Positions 13,526 through 22,941 of a stretch of 64,000 nt of DNA are shown here, in pieces (the stretch's first letter is position 1; every line of letters begins with the position of its first letter). Position numbers and translations under genes: made by a program. The stretch comes from Myxococcales bacterium (GTDB taxonomy: Bacteria > Myxococcota_A > Polyangia > Nannocystales > Nannocystaceae): positions 744,001 through 808,000 of the forward strand of contig JACKDU010000003.1 of the NCBI GenBank assembly GCA_020633335.1, in the 5' to 3' direction. The notes below the pieces were generated by a model. That model made no database searches, was not told the origin of the DNA, and saw only the letters and a program-made list of their open reading frames with translations.

Positions 13526-13527
13526 CC

Positions 13528-13809
13528 GTGGCCGACCTCGTCCTCTGCAACTGCAACTCGGTCTTCGAGAGCGAGGTCGTCGCCTGCGCCCGCAGCGGCG
13601 CGGACTCGCTCGACGCGATCGGCGAGCTCTGCGACGCCGGCACCGGCTGCGGGAGCTGCCGCGGGGCGATCCAGACGATCCTCGAGGAGGAGGCGGCGAG
13701 GCGACGGCGCGGCGAGGGGCTGCCGCCGGCGCTCCTCCAGCTCCCGCTCTTCCAGGAGGGCCTGGTGTCGATCGGCAAGGGCAACAAGGGCAAGAAGAAG
13801 CCGCGCTAG
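13528..13809 (+). CDS. Bfd-like [2Fe-2S] protein
   Basis: A 93-residue protein whose first 50 residues form a Bfd-type [2Fe-2S] domain. The ligands are visible as C-N-C near residues 7-9 and C-G-S-C near residues 43-46 in the pattern C-x-C...C-x2-C. Such domains deliver electrons to bacterioferritin or are parts of larger redox enzymes. A Lys-rich tail KGNKGKKKPR follows. The GTG start is two bases after the previous stop, so it is probably cotranscribed with the phosphoesterase. Partner unknown. Confidence 0.8.
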   Translation: MADLVLCNCNSVFESEVVACARSGADSLDAIGELCDAGTGCGSCRGAIQTILEEEAARRRRGEGLPPALLQLPLFQEGLVSIGKGNKGKKKPR

Positions 13810-13864
13810 CGGCGGCCACGGTTGACGGCCCGCCGCCGCCGCTGCCAAGGTTGCCGCGCTCGCG

Positions 13865-15181
<1,317 letters not shown>

Positions 15182-15188
15182 GGGGCGC

Positions 15189-15686
15189 TCACCAGCGCAC
15201 CCGCGCCCGCGCCTGGATCGCCGCGAGCTTCGCCGGGCCGATCCCCTTCACCCGATCGACCTCGGCGACCGCCGCGTAGGGGCGGCCTTCGATGATCCGC
15301 CCGGCGAGGACCGGGCCGATCCCGGGGAGCGACGCGAGCTCGTCGGCGCTCGCCTCGTTGAGGTTGAGCGGCGCAGAGAGGGCCGCGAGGTCGTCCCCGG
15401 GCATGCGGGCCCAGCCCGCGATCCCGCGTTCGGGGGTTGGCGCTGCGCAGATCGATCCGCGCACCAGGGCGTCGCCGCTGCGGATCGGCAGCGCGGGCGC
15501 GCCCCCGCAGATCCCCGCGAGGACCGCGGGCGCCCCTTCGCCGCAGCGCAGCACCCCGTCGACCAGGACCGCCGGCGCGCACGTCACCCCGATCGCCGGG
15601 ATCGTCGCGCCGCTGGACGCCCGGACGATCGCAACGGCGCCGACCAGCGCCGCGATCGCAAGGAGCAGGGTGGCCCGCAGGCGCAT
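15189..15686 (-). CDS. ComEA-like helix-hairpin-helix exported protein
   Basis: A 165-residue protein. One N-terminal hydrophobic segment, residues 4-23 in MRLRATLLLAIAALVGAVAI, acts as a signal or anchor. Residues about 100-160 hold two helix-hairpin-helix units, with the typical LNLNEASADELASLPGIGP and VKGIGPAKLAAI. That is the DNA-binding fold of ComEA, which captures DNA in natural transformation. The central 70 residues contain four Cys and are not recognised. I start at 15686 since upstream codons encode Arg-rich non-homologous sequence. DNA uptake is inference. Confidence 0.75.
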   Translation of the reverse strand: MRLRATLLLAIAALVGAVAIVRASSGATIPAIGVTCAPAVLVDGVLRCGEGAPAVLAGICGGAPALPIRSGDALVRGSICAAPTPERGIAGWARMPGDDLAALSAPLNLNEASADELASLPGIGPVLAGRIIEGRPYAAVAEVDRVKGIGPAKLAAIQARARVRW

Positions 15687-15741
15687 GGGTCCGAGGTCGG
15701 CCGCTCCCCGCCGACGTTGCGCGGCCGCGCGCGACGTCCCC

Positions 15742-16851
15742 TCAGCCCGCTGAATTCTCGGGCGGCGCGAGGACGGTGAGCATGTCCTCACCGAGGATCC
15801 GGCGGCGGATCACCCGGAGGTGGGGCGCCTCGGCGACGCTCTCCCAGCGGAGATCGGGGATCAGCGGCAGGCCCTCGCCGAGGATCCGCGGCGCCTGGAA
15901 GTGATACCAGCGCTGCCAGGCGCCGGCGGCGAGGAACGACGCGAGGAGGCGGCCGCCGCCCTCGACCAGGAGCGAGCGGATCGGCCGGGCGCCGAGCGCC
16001 TGAAGAGCCGCGAGCACGTCCACCGAGCCGCCGCGGCCGGTGCTGACCTCGATCCCGGCGGCGCCGCTCTCGACCAGCGCCGCGCGGGCCTCGGCGGAGG
16101 CGTGGGGGCCGTGGACGACGAGGGTGCCGGGGCGCAGGAGGTCGGGCCGCGGCGAGGCCAGGGCGCCGCGGAGGTGAGTGTCGAAGATCACCGGCACCGG
16201 ATCGCTGCCGCGGGCGAGGCGGACGGTCAGGCTCGGGTTGTCGGTGAGGAGGGTCGACACGCCGATCGCGATCGCGTGGTGACGCGCCCGCAGGCGGTGG
16301 CCGCGGGCGCGCGCGGCCTCGCCGGTGATCCAGCGGCTGTCGCCGGAGAGGCAGGCGATCCGGCCATCGAGCGAGCTCGCCGACTTGAGGGTGACGAAGG
16401 GGAGGCGGGTCGCCTCGTGGTGGAGGTAGTGGGCGTGGACCCGGCGGCAGGAGGCCTCGAGGAGCCCCTCGCGGACCTGGATCCCCGCGCCCTCGAGGAG
16501 CGCGCGGGCGCGCCCGTGGGCATGCGGCGCGGGATCGCGGAGGCCGAAGACGACCTCGGCGACGCCGGCGGCGATCAGCGCGTCGGTACAGGGCGGCGTC
16601 CGGCCGAAGTGCGAGCAGGGCTCGAGGGTGATGTAGACGGTCGCGCCGCGGGCGGCCTCGCCGGCCTCGCGGAGCGCCCGGACCTCGGCGTGGGGGCCCC
16701 CGGTGGCGGCCGAGTGGGCGGCGCCGACGAGCGCGCCCTCCTTGACCACGACCGCGCCGACCGAGGGGTTGGGGTAGGTCGAGCCGGTCCCGCGGCGGGC
16801 GAGGCGGAGCGCGAGGCGCATCCACCGGCGATCGTCGGCGCCCGCGCTCAC
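15742..16851 (-). CDS. ribD: bifunctional riboflavin deaminase/reductase
   Basis: Carries out steps two and three of riboflavin synthesis. The 369-residue protein has a Zn deaminase domain (H-A-E in GGPHAEVRAL, and PCSHFGRTPPC) and a C-terminal NADPH reductase domain (LKSASSLDGRIA, SRWITGEAARARGHRLRA, GVSTLLTDNP, LLVEGGG). Its start overlaps the nrdR stop by four bases in ATGA. The companion genes ribE and ribB are at 28011 and 28703, so the pathway is split into two loci. Confidence 0.96.
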   Translation of the reverse strand: MSAGADDRRWMRLALRLARRGTGSTYPNPSVGAVVVKEGALVGAAHSAATGGPHAEVRALREAGEAARGATVYITLEPCSHFGRTPPCTDALIAAGVAEVVFGLRDPAPHAHGRARALLEGAGIQVREGLLEASCRRVHAHYLHHEATRLPFVTLKSASSLDGRIACLSGDSRWITGEAARARGHRLRARHHAIAIGVSTLLTDNPSLTVRLARGSDPVPVIFDTHLRGALASPRPDLLRPGTLVVHGPHASAEARAALVESGAAGIEVSTGRGGSVDVLAALQALGARPIRSLLVEGGGRLLASFLAAGAWQRWYHFQAPRILGEGLPLIPDLRWESVAEAPHLRVIRRRILGEDMLTVLAPPENSAG

Positions 16852-17627
16852 GTCTCGGCGTCCTTCGCCTTGCGGCCGCGCTTCGGCTTGGCGTCGTCGG
16901 ACGGGACCGCGTCGTCATCCTCGGCCGCGTCGCCCTCGGCGTCCTTCACCTCGCGGTCGTCGCCCGCGGCGTCGCCACCCGCGGCCGCGTTGTCCTCGGC
17001 GCCCTTCGCCCTGCGCTTCGGCTTGGCGTCGGCGGGCGGGCTCCCGTCGTCGCCCTCGGTGTCGCCCTCCGCGGCCGCGTCGTCCTCGTCGCCCTCGTCG
17101 GCGAGCGCGGCGACCGGGATCTCGCGCCCCTCCTTGTCGATCTCAAAGAGGTTCCGCTGGCCGTCGAGGCCGACCTGCTCGGCCTTCTCCATCTCGCGGA
17201 GGAGGTGTTGGAGCTCCTGGATCGTCTCAAACGAGCGATACACCGAGACGAAGCGGACGTAGGCGACCTGATCGATCGCGTAGAGGTGGTGCATGATCCG
17301 CTCGCCGATCTCCTCGGCCTGGATCTCCTTCTCGCCGCGGGTCGCCGCCCAGAGCTCGACCGCGTGGACGATCTCCTCGAGCTGCTCGTCGTCGACCGGC
17401 CGCTTGCGGCAGGCGAGCTTGAGGCCGCTCAGGATCTTCTGGCGATCGAAGTTCTGGCGGGCGCCGCTCCGCTTGATCACCACCGGCATCGTCGCCTCGA
17501 CCCGCTCGCGCGTGGTGAAGCGGTGGCCGCAGCTCAGGCACTGACGGCGGCGACGGATCCCCCCGTCCCGACTGTCACGCGAGTCGAGGACCTTGGTGCT
17601 CTGGCCGCGGCAGACGGGGCAGAACAC
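16848..17627 (-). CDS. nrdR: transcriptional repressor NrdR with long acidic/basic tail
   Basis: Represses ribonucleotide reductase genes in response to ATP/dATP. Residues 1-45 form the Zn ribbon (MFCPVCRGQSTKVLDSRD...CLSCGHRF) and residues about 48-140 the ATP cone (VVIKRSGARQNFDRQKI). Typical NrdR proteins are about 150 residues; this one has 259. The extra 100 residues are Asp/Glu/Ala-rich and hold two Lys/Arg patches, DAKPKRRAKGAED and DAKPKRGRKAKDAE. The tail is in frame, uses normal codons and ends by overlapping ribD, so it is unlikely to be a frameshift product. Confidence 0.93.
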   Translation of the reverse strand: MFCPVCRGQSTKVLDSRDSRDGGIRRRRQCLSCGHRFTTRERVEATMPVVIKRSGARQNFDRQKILSGLKLACRKRPVDDEQLEEIVHAVELWAATRGEKEIQAEEIGERIMHHLYAIDQVAYVRFVSVYRSFETIQELQHLLREMEKAEQVGLDGQRNLFEIDKEGREIPVAALADEGDEDDAAAEGDTEGDDGSPPADAKPKRRAKGAEDNAAAGGDAAGDDREVKDAEGDAAEDDDAVPSDDAKPKRGRKAKDAET

Positions 17628-17632
17628 GCCGA

Positions 17633-18079
17633 CTAGGGCCCCCCTGCGGCGTCGATCTTGGCGACCCGTCGGGCGTGACGACCGCCCGCGAAGGTCGCCC
17701 CGAGGAAGGTCATGACCAGCATCTTGGCGAGCTCGGAGCCGAGCACGCGCTGGCCGATGCAGAGGATGTTGGCGTCGTTGTGCTCGCGGGCCATCGTCGC
17801 CGAGAAGGGGTCGGCGACCACCGCCGCCCGGATCCCGGCGACCTTGTTCGCCGCCATCGCCATCCCCTGACCTGTCCCACAGACCAGGATCCCGAGGGAG
17901 CCGGGATCACCGAGGACCTGGCGGCAGACGTCGCGGGCGACGTCGGGGTAGTCGACCGAGTCGCCGGCGCTCGCTGGGCCCTCCTCGGAGGCGACCTCGT
18001 GGCCGGCCTCCCGGAGCACGCCCGCGAGCATCTTCCGGTACTCGACGCCGCCGTGATCCGAGCCGAGGTGGAGGCGCAT
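17633..18079 (-). CDS. rpiB: ribose-5-phosphate isomerase B
   Basis: Interconverts ribose-5-phosphate and ribulose-5-phosphate. The 148-residue product shows the family signatures GSDHGGVEYRK near the start, VCGTGQGMAMAANKVAGIRAA with the active-site Cys, and SREHNDANILCIGQR-like AREHNDANILCIGQR. It abuts the fabF stop directly, and nrdR starts five bases after its own stop, so it belongs to the same operon. Confidence 0.95.
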   Translation of the reverse strand: MRLHLGSDHGGVEYRKMLAGVLREAGHEVASEEGPASAGDSVDYPDVARDVCRQVLGDPGSLGILVCGTGQGMAMAANKVAGIRAAVVADPFSATMAREHNDANILCIGQRVLGSELAKMLVMTFLGATFAGGRHARRVAKIDAAGGP

Positions 18080-19321
18080 CTAGCGGACCCCCCGGAAGAT
18101 GAGCGCCGCGTTGGTCCCGCCGAAGCCGAAGGAGTTCGACATCGCGTACTCGACCGAGAGCTCGCGCGCGCGGTGGGGGACGTAGTCGAGGTCGCAGGCC
18201 GGGTCGGGATCGTCGAGGTTGATCGTCGGCGGGATGATCCCCTCGCGGAGCGCGAGGATCGACACCGCCGCCTCGAAGGAGCCGGCGGCCCCGAGGAGGT
18301 GGCCGGTCATCGACTTGGTCGACGAGACCACCAGCCCGCCGTCAGCGTGCTTGCCGAAGACCCCGCGGACCGCCTTGGTCTCGATGCTGTCGGCCGCGGT
18401 CGAGGTCCCGTGGGCGTTGATGTAGCCGATCGCCTCGGGGGCGAGGCCGGCGTCGGCGAGCGCCAGTCGCATGCAGCGCTGGGCGCCCTCGCCGTCGGGG
18501 GAGGGGAGGGTGACGTGGTAGGCGTCGGCGTTGCGGCCGTAGCCCACCAGCTCGGCGAGGATCTCGGCGCCGCGGGCCTTGGCGTGCTCCCAGGCCTCGA
18601 GGACCAGGATCCCCGCGCCCTCGCTGAGGACGAAGCCGTCGCGCGAGGCGGTGAAGGGGCGCGACGCCCTGGTCGGCTCGTCGTTGCGGGTGCTCAGCGC
18701 CCGCGCGGAGGCGAAGCCGCCGATCGAGACCGGGGTCACGGTCGACTCGGAGCCGCCGGCGATCATCACGTCGGCCTCGCCGTAGGCGATCACTCGAGCG
18801 GCCTCGCCGATCGCGTGCGCGCCGGTGGCGCAGGCCGAAACGTGACCCATGTTCGGCCCCTTGCACTTGTGGCGGATCGAGATCTGCCCGCCCGCGAGGT
18901 TGATGATCAGGGCCGGGACGAAGTAGGGGCTGATCCCGTGGCGGGGCCCCTTCTCGCGGAGGCTGGCGATCGTGCTCTCGATCGTCGTGATCCCGCCGAG
19001 GCCGGCGCCGACGTAGACGCCGTAGCGCTCGGCCTCCGGCGGCTCACGGTCGAGGCCAGCCTGCTCGACGGCCATCGCCGCGCAGGCGATCGCGTAGTGG
19101 ATGAAGACATCCATCTGCCGGAGCTCGCGCTTGGCGAGCCACCGGGTCGGATCAAAGTCGCGGACCTCGCCGGCGATCTTGACCGGGAAGTCGGTGGTGT
19201 CAAAGCGAGTGATCGGGCCGATGCCCGACTCGCCGGCGCAGAGCGCCCGCCAATTGGCGTCAACCCCGACGCCGAGGGGGCTCAGGACTCCGAGACCGGT
19301 GACGGCGACTCTGCGCGGCAC
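18080..19321 (-). CDS. fabF: 3-oxoacyl-ACP synthase II
   Basis: Condenses malonyl-ACP with acyl-ACP in fatty-acid elongation. The 413-residue product has the Cys-His-His active site: Cys164 in SACATGAHAIGEAAR, His in INAHGTSTAADS and His in STKSMTGHLLGAAGS. GTG 19321 is taken as the start because the conserved RRVAVTGLGVLSPLG begins two residues later, and the acpP stop lies seven bases upstream. Confidence 0.96.
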   Translation of the reverse strand: MPRRVAVTGLGVLSPLGVGVDANWRALCAGESGIGPITRFDTTDFPVKIAGEVRDFDPTRWLAKRELRQMDVFIHYAIACAAMAVEQAGLDREPPEAERYGVYVGAGLGGITTIESTIASLREKGPRHGISPYFVPALIINLAGGQISIRHKCKGPNMGHVSACATGAHAIGEAARVIAYGEADVMIAGGSESTVTPVSIGGFASARALSTRNDEPTRASRPFTASRDGFVLSEGAGILVLEAWEHAKARGAEILAELVGYGRNADAYHVTLPSPDGEGAQRCMRLALADAGLAPEAIGYINAHGTSTAADSIETKAVRGVFGKHADGGLVVSSTKSMTGHLLGAAGSFEAAVSILALREGIIPPTINLDDPDPACDLDYVPHRARELSVEYAMSNSFGFGGTNAALIFRGVR

Positions 19322-19328
19322 GGCGTGA

Positions 19329-19574
19329 TCACCCGCGGGAGCGATCGCTGATGTACTTGATGGCGTCGCCGACGGTGCGGATCTGATCGACCTCGTCGTC
19401 GGGGATCTTGATGTCGAAGTTCTCCTCGAGGGCGAGCACGAGCTCGACGATCGCCAGCGAGTCGGCGCCGAGATCCTCGGTGAAGCTCTTGGAGGCGTCG
19501 ACGTCCTCAGCGCCGACGTCGAGCTGGTCGCAGATGATCTCACGGATCTTGGTTTCGATTTCGGAAGCGGACAT
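19329..19574 (-). CDS. acpP: acyl carrier protein
   Basis: An 81-residue acidic carrier for fatty-acid intermediates. The phosphopantetheine attachment Ser39 is in DLGADSLAIVEL. ATG 19574 is preceded by a strong AGGAG-type ribosome-binding site, unlike many genes here, as expected for a highly translated protein. Gene order fabG-acpP-fabF is standard. Confidence 0.97.
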   Translation of the reverse strand: MSASEIETKIREIICDQLDVGAEDVDASKSFTEDLGADSLAIVELVLALEENFDIKIPDDEVDQIRTVGDAIKYISDRSRG

Positions 19575-19656
19575 TGGCTCTTCTCCTCTACGACTTGCTG
19601 TTGTGTGAAGGCGTGAAGCGTGGCTCGGGGGGCGGCGGGCGGTACGTCGACCGGAG

Positions 19657-20442
19657 CTAGATGTTGAGGCCGCCGTTGACCCGAAGGACATGTCCCGTGA
19701 TGTAGGCGGCGGCCGGCGAGGCGAGGAAGGCGACGGCCTCCGCGACCTCCTCCGGCCGACCGATCCGGGAGAGCGGGATCTGCTTGAGGAGCGCGTCGCG
19801 GGCGGCCTCGCCGAGCGCGGCGTCGGTCATGTCGGTCTCGATGAAGCCGGGGGTGATCGCGTTGACGGTCACCCCGCGCGGCGCGAGCTCGCGGGCGAGC
19901 GACTTGGTGAGGCCGATGAGGCCGGCCTTCGAGGCGGCGTACATCGCCTGGCCGGCGTTGCCCTGCTCGCCGACGACCGACGAGATGTTGATGATCCGGC
20001 CGGCGCTGCGGGCCTTGAGGAGGTGGCGGGAGGCGGCCTTGGAGCAGGCGAAGGCGCCCTCGAGGTTGACCGCGAGGATCCGCCGGAGGTCGTCCATGCT
20101 CGCCCGCAGGAGGAGCGCGTCGATCGAGATCCCGGCGTTGTTGACCAGGACGTGGAGGCCGCCGAGCGCCTTGGTGACCGTAGCTAGGCCGGCGTCGACG
20201 GCCGCCGGATCGGCGACGTCGAAGCCGACCGTGATCGCCTTGCCGCCGGCGCCCTCGATCGCCTCGGCGACCTCGCGGGCGGCGGCCTCGTTGCTCGCGT
20301 AGTTGATCGCGACGGCGGCGCCGCGGGCCGCGAGGGTCACGGCGATCGCCTTGCCGATGCCACGCGAGCCGCCGGTGACCAGCGCGATCTTGCCGGAGAG
20401 GTCCCAGGAGGGGGGCGTCGTGCTCTGCGAGGGGGCGCTCAC
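19657..20442 (-). CDS. fabG: 3-oxoacyl-ACP reductase
   Basis: NADPH-dependent reductase of the fatty-acid cycle. The 261-residue SDR enzyme has the cofactor motif TGGSRGIGKAIA, NNAGIS, the catalytic Ser in INISSVVGEQGNAGQ and Y-x3-K in YAASKAG. The start is a GTG whose last bases overlap the fabD TGA (GTGA). The first 13 residues (SAPSQSTTPPSWDL) are a short extension. Confidence 0.96.
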   Translation of the reverse strand: MSAPSQSTTPPSWDLSGKIALVTGGSRGIGKAIAVTLAARGAAVAINYASNEAAAREVAEAIEGAGGKAITVGFDVADPAAVDAGLATVTKALGGLHVLVNNAGISIDALLLRASMDDLRRILAVNLEGAFACSKAASRHLLKARSAGRIINISSVVGEQGNAGQAMYAASKAGLIGLTKSLARELAPRGVTVNAITPGFIETDMTDAALGEAARDALLKQIPLSRIGRPEEVAEAVAFLASPAAAYITGHVLRVNGGLNI

Positions 20443-21410
20443 TGAGCCCCGTCCTTTAGCACATCGATGTCACGGGGGGAACCTAGCGGGGTGGTCGTGA
20501 GGTTGCGATCGATCCGCTTGTTGAGGCCCGCGAGCACGCGACCGTGACCGACCTCGTACACCCGCTGCACACCCATGTGCACCGCCTTGCGCACTGACGC
20601 CTCCCAGCGAACACGCTCGGTGACCTGTCGCACGAGCAACGCACGCACGCGCTCGTGATCGAGGTTGGGCTCGGCGTCGACGTTGGTGATCACGGGGATT
20701 CGCAGCGGGCGGATGGTCAGCTCCGCGAGGGCCGCGTCGAGCCGCTCGGCCGCCGGCTTCATCAGCGCGCAATGGAAGGGCGCGGACACCTTAAGTGGGA
20801 TCGCTCGACCGCCGGCGGCGGCGGCTCGCTCGCTCAGGCGCTCGACCGCCCCCGCGTGGCCAGCGACGACGATCTGTCCGCCGCCGTTCTCGTTGGCGGG
20901 GCTCACGACCTCGCCGGGGATCTCGGCGCTGACCTCTGCGCAGAGGGCCTCGAGGCGCTCGGGGTCGAGGCGGAGGATCGCCGCCATCGCGCCGACGCCG
21001 GCGGGCACCGCCGCCTGCATCGCCTCGCCGCGGAGGCGGACCAGGCGGACCGCGTCGGCGAAGGCGAGCGCGCCGGCGGCGACCAGCGCCGAGAGCTCGC
21101 CGAGGGAGTGACCGAAGCAGAGCGCCGCGCCGTCGACGAAGGCGTCGCCGAGCTCGCTGCGCGCGGCCGCGAGGGCGGCGATCGAGCAGGTGAGGATCGC
21201 CGGCTGGGTGTTGGCGGTGAGGGCGAGCTCGTCCGCGTCGCCGGCGAAGCAGAGCGCCGAGAGGGCGAAGCCGAGGGCATCGTCGGCCTCGTCGAAGACC
21301 GCGCGGGCGGCGGGGAAACGCTCGCTGAGATCTTTGCCCATGCCGATCTCCTGGCTCCCCTGACCGGGGAAGACGAAGCCGTAGGGGGCGCTCTCGCTTG
21401 GCGTGCTCAT
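20439..21410 (-). CDS. fabD: malonyl-CoA:ACP transacylase
   Basis: Loads malonate onto ACP. The 323-residue product shows FVFPGQGSQEIGMGKDL, the nucleophile Ser102 in FGHSLGELSALVAAGAL, and the catalytic His in KVSAPFHCALM. ATG 21410 overlaps the plsX stop by four bases. fabH, which usually lies between plsX and fabD in related genomes, is missing here. Confidence 0.96.
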   Translation of the reverse strand: MSTPSESAPYGFVFPGQGSQEIGMGKDLSERFPAARAVFDEADDALGFALSALCFAGDADELALTANTQPAILTCSIAALAAARSELGDAFVDGAALCFGHSLGELSALVAAGALAFADAVRLVRLRGEAMQAAVPAGVGAMAAILRLDPERLEALCAEVSAEIPGEVVSPANENGGGQIVVAGHAGAVERLSERAAAAGGRAIPLKVSAPFHCALMKPAAERLDAALAELTIRPLRIPVITNVDAEPNLDHERVRALLVRQVTERVRWEASVRKAVHMGVQRVYEVGHGRVLAGLNKRIDRNLTTTPLGSPRDIDVLKDGAQ

Positions 21411-22567
21411 GTCGATTCTCCTGCTCCTTGGCCGCTGGGGGCGTCGTCGGTCTTGCCGGGGGTCGCGCTCGCGTCGGCACCACTCGCGTCGATCTTGGCC
21501 GCGTCGATCTTGGCCGCGTCGGCCTTGGCCGCGTCGGCCTTGGCCGCGGCGAAGAGCTCGCGGTGGGCGCGGACGGCCTCCCGGAGGCCCGGCGTGAGGT
21601 CGCGGTCGACGTAGCTCGCGGCGACGTCGATCGCCGAGACCAGCGCCCGCGGGGTCGATCCTCCGTGGCAGATGATCGCGATCCCGTCGACCCCCAGGAG
21701 GGGCGCGCCGCCGTAGTTGTCGGGGTCCATCCGCCGCTTGATCGCGCTCAGGGAGGGGCGCATCAGGAGGGCGCCGAGCTGGCTGAGGCGCCGCCCCTCG
21801 ACCTCCTGACGGACGATGCCGATCAGCGCGCGGGCGGTCGCCTCGATCGCCTTGAGGGCGATGTTGCCGGTGAAGCCGTCGGTGACGACGACGTCGAGCT
21901 CGCCGCTGAAGAGATCCGATCCCTCGACGTAGCCGCGGTAGGTGAACGCCGGGCTCGGGTGATCGCGGAGGAGGCGGTGGGCGGCCCGGGTGAGCTCGGT
22001 GCCCTTGCCCTCCTCGGCGCCGTTCGCCAGGATGCCGACCACCGGCGAGCTCCGGCCGTTGGTGACCGCCGCGAAGGTCGCGCCCATGACCGCGAATTGG
22101 ACGAGGTTGAGGGGCCGGCACTCGACGTTGGCGCCCATGTCGAGGAGGACGCAGGCGCCATCGGGGCCGGGGATCGACGAGACGATCGCCGGGCGATCGA
22201 CCCCCTTGATCCGGCCGAACTTGAAGAGGCCGCAGGCGAGCATCGCCCCCGAGTTGCCGGCCGAGACCACCGCCGCCGCCTCGCCGCGGCGGACGAGCTC
22301 GAAGCAGGTCGGCATCGACGCGTCAGGCTTCGCCCGGATCGCCTTCCCCGGGCTGTCCTCCATCGTGATCACCGCCGGGGCGTGGCGGATCTCGAGGGGG
22401 AGGGCGCTCAGGTTGTCGAAGCGGGCGAGCCCGCGGTGGAGGCGGGCCTCGTCACCGACGAGGAGGATGCGGTGACCCGCGCGCGCGGCGAGGACGGCCG
22501 CCTCGATCTCGACCTCGGGGCACCGATCGGATCCGAAGGCGTCGATGGCGATCGTCCGCTCAGCCAC
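21407..22567 (-). CDS. plsX: phosphate acyltransferase PlsX
   Basis: Makes acyl-phosphate from acyl-ACP for phospholipid synthesis at the membrane surface. The 386-residue protein shows AIDAFGSDRCPE, SAGNSGAMLACGLFKFGRIKGVDRP, GANVECRP and VVTDGFTGNIALK. About 45 residues beyond the usual end are low-complexity, with four AK(A/I)DA units encoded by a 15-bp tandem repeat. The GTG start at 22567 lies just after a hairpin and T-run that could terminate transcription arriving from rpmF. Confidence 0.95.
   Translation of the reverse strand: MAERTIAIDAFGSDRCPEVEIEAAVLAARAGHRILLVGDEARLHRGLARFDNLSALPLEIRHAPAVITMEDSPGKAIRAKPDASMPTCFELVRRGEAAAVVSAGNSGAMLACGLFKFGRIKGVDRPAIVSSIPGPDGACVLLDMGANVECRPLNLVQFAVMGATFAAVTNGRSSPVVGILANGAEEGKGTELTRAAHRLLRDHPSPAFTYRGYVEGSDLFSGELDVVVTDGFTGNIALKAIEATARALIGIVRQEVEGRRLSQLGALLMRPSLSAIKRRMDPDNYGGAPLLGVDGIAIICHGGSTPRALVSAIDVAASYVDRDLTPGLREAVRAHRELFAAAKADAAKADAAKIDAAKIDASGADASATPGKTDDAPSGQGAGEST
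21486..21545. repeat. 15-bp tandem repeat, four copies, in plsX
   Basis: Four contiguous 15-bp units (two GCGTCGATCTTGGCC, then two GCGTCGGCCTTGGCC) encode the Ala-Lys-Asp repeats in the PlsX tail. The register keeps the reading frame, so copy number could vary without breaking the gene. Confidence 0.85.
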
Positions 22568-22578
22568 GCTCGCGCTCC

Positions 22579-22609
22579 AAAAAATTCACCGCCCCGGGGG
22601 ATCCGGGGC
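22579..22609 (-). terminator. hairpin plus U6 between rpmF and plsX
   Basis: Read on the minus strand, a seven-base stem (22603-22609 with 22591-22597) with a short loop is followed after six bases by TTTTTT (22584-22579). It lies 11 bases before the plsX start, so it would act as a partial terminator reducing plsX-fab expression relative to rpmF. Confidence 0.5.
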
Positions 22610-22658
22610 GCATGTGGGGCTGCCTCTACAAGAGGCCTCCAGGGGCCGCGGAGGCGGC

Positions 22659-22844
22659 CTAGTCCTGGGCGATGGCGATGACCTGACGGCCCTTGTAGTG
22701 ACCGCAGGAGGGGCAGATCCGGTGGGGGAGGACCATCTCCTGGCAGTTGGCGCAGGGGATCAGGCCGGGGGCCGTGCGCTTGTCGTGGTTGGCGCGGCGC
22801 ATGTCACGCCGGGACGGGGATTGCTTCTTCTTGGGGACAGCCAT
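22659..22844 (-). CDS. rpmF: 50S ribosomal protein L32
   Basis: A 61-residue ribosomal protein with the family opening MAVPKKKQSPSRRDMRRANH and a Zn knuckle C-x2-C...C-x2-C (IPCANC, ICPSC). A good GGAGG ribosome-binding site precedes ATG 22844. The yceD-rpmF-plsX order is the usual link between ribosome and lipid synthesis genes. Confidence 0.97.
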   Translation of the reverse strand: MAVPKKKQSPSRRDMRRANHDKRTAPGLIPCANCQEMVLPHRICPSCGHYKGRQVIAIAQD

Positions 22845-22864
22845 GGGCCTCCAGTGGGGGCGGG

Positions 22865-22870
22865 AGTGTA
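22865..22870 (-). promoter_or_regulatory. -10 element ahead of rpmF
   Basis: TACACT on the minus strand lies 20 bases before the rpmF ATG in an AT-rich stretch with a run of six A. The -35 region is not clear. It suggests rpmF has its own promoter in addition to yceD readthrough. Confidence 0.35.
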
Positions 22871-22941
22871 ACGTTTTTTCCCGGACGCCTCGCCTCCAAG
22901 GGCGCTCCGAGACCTGAGTTTTCTCAAATATCGGCGCCCGG

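Noticed and set aside
19680..19695. ACATGTCC in fabG as a third palindrome element
   Set aside because: A single half-site within conserved coding sequence, without the paired arm.
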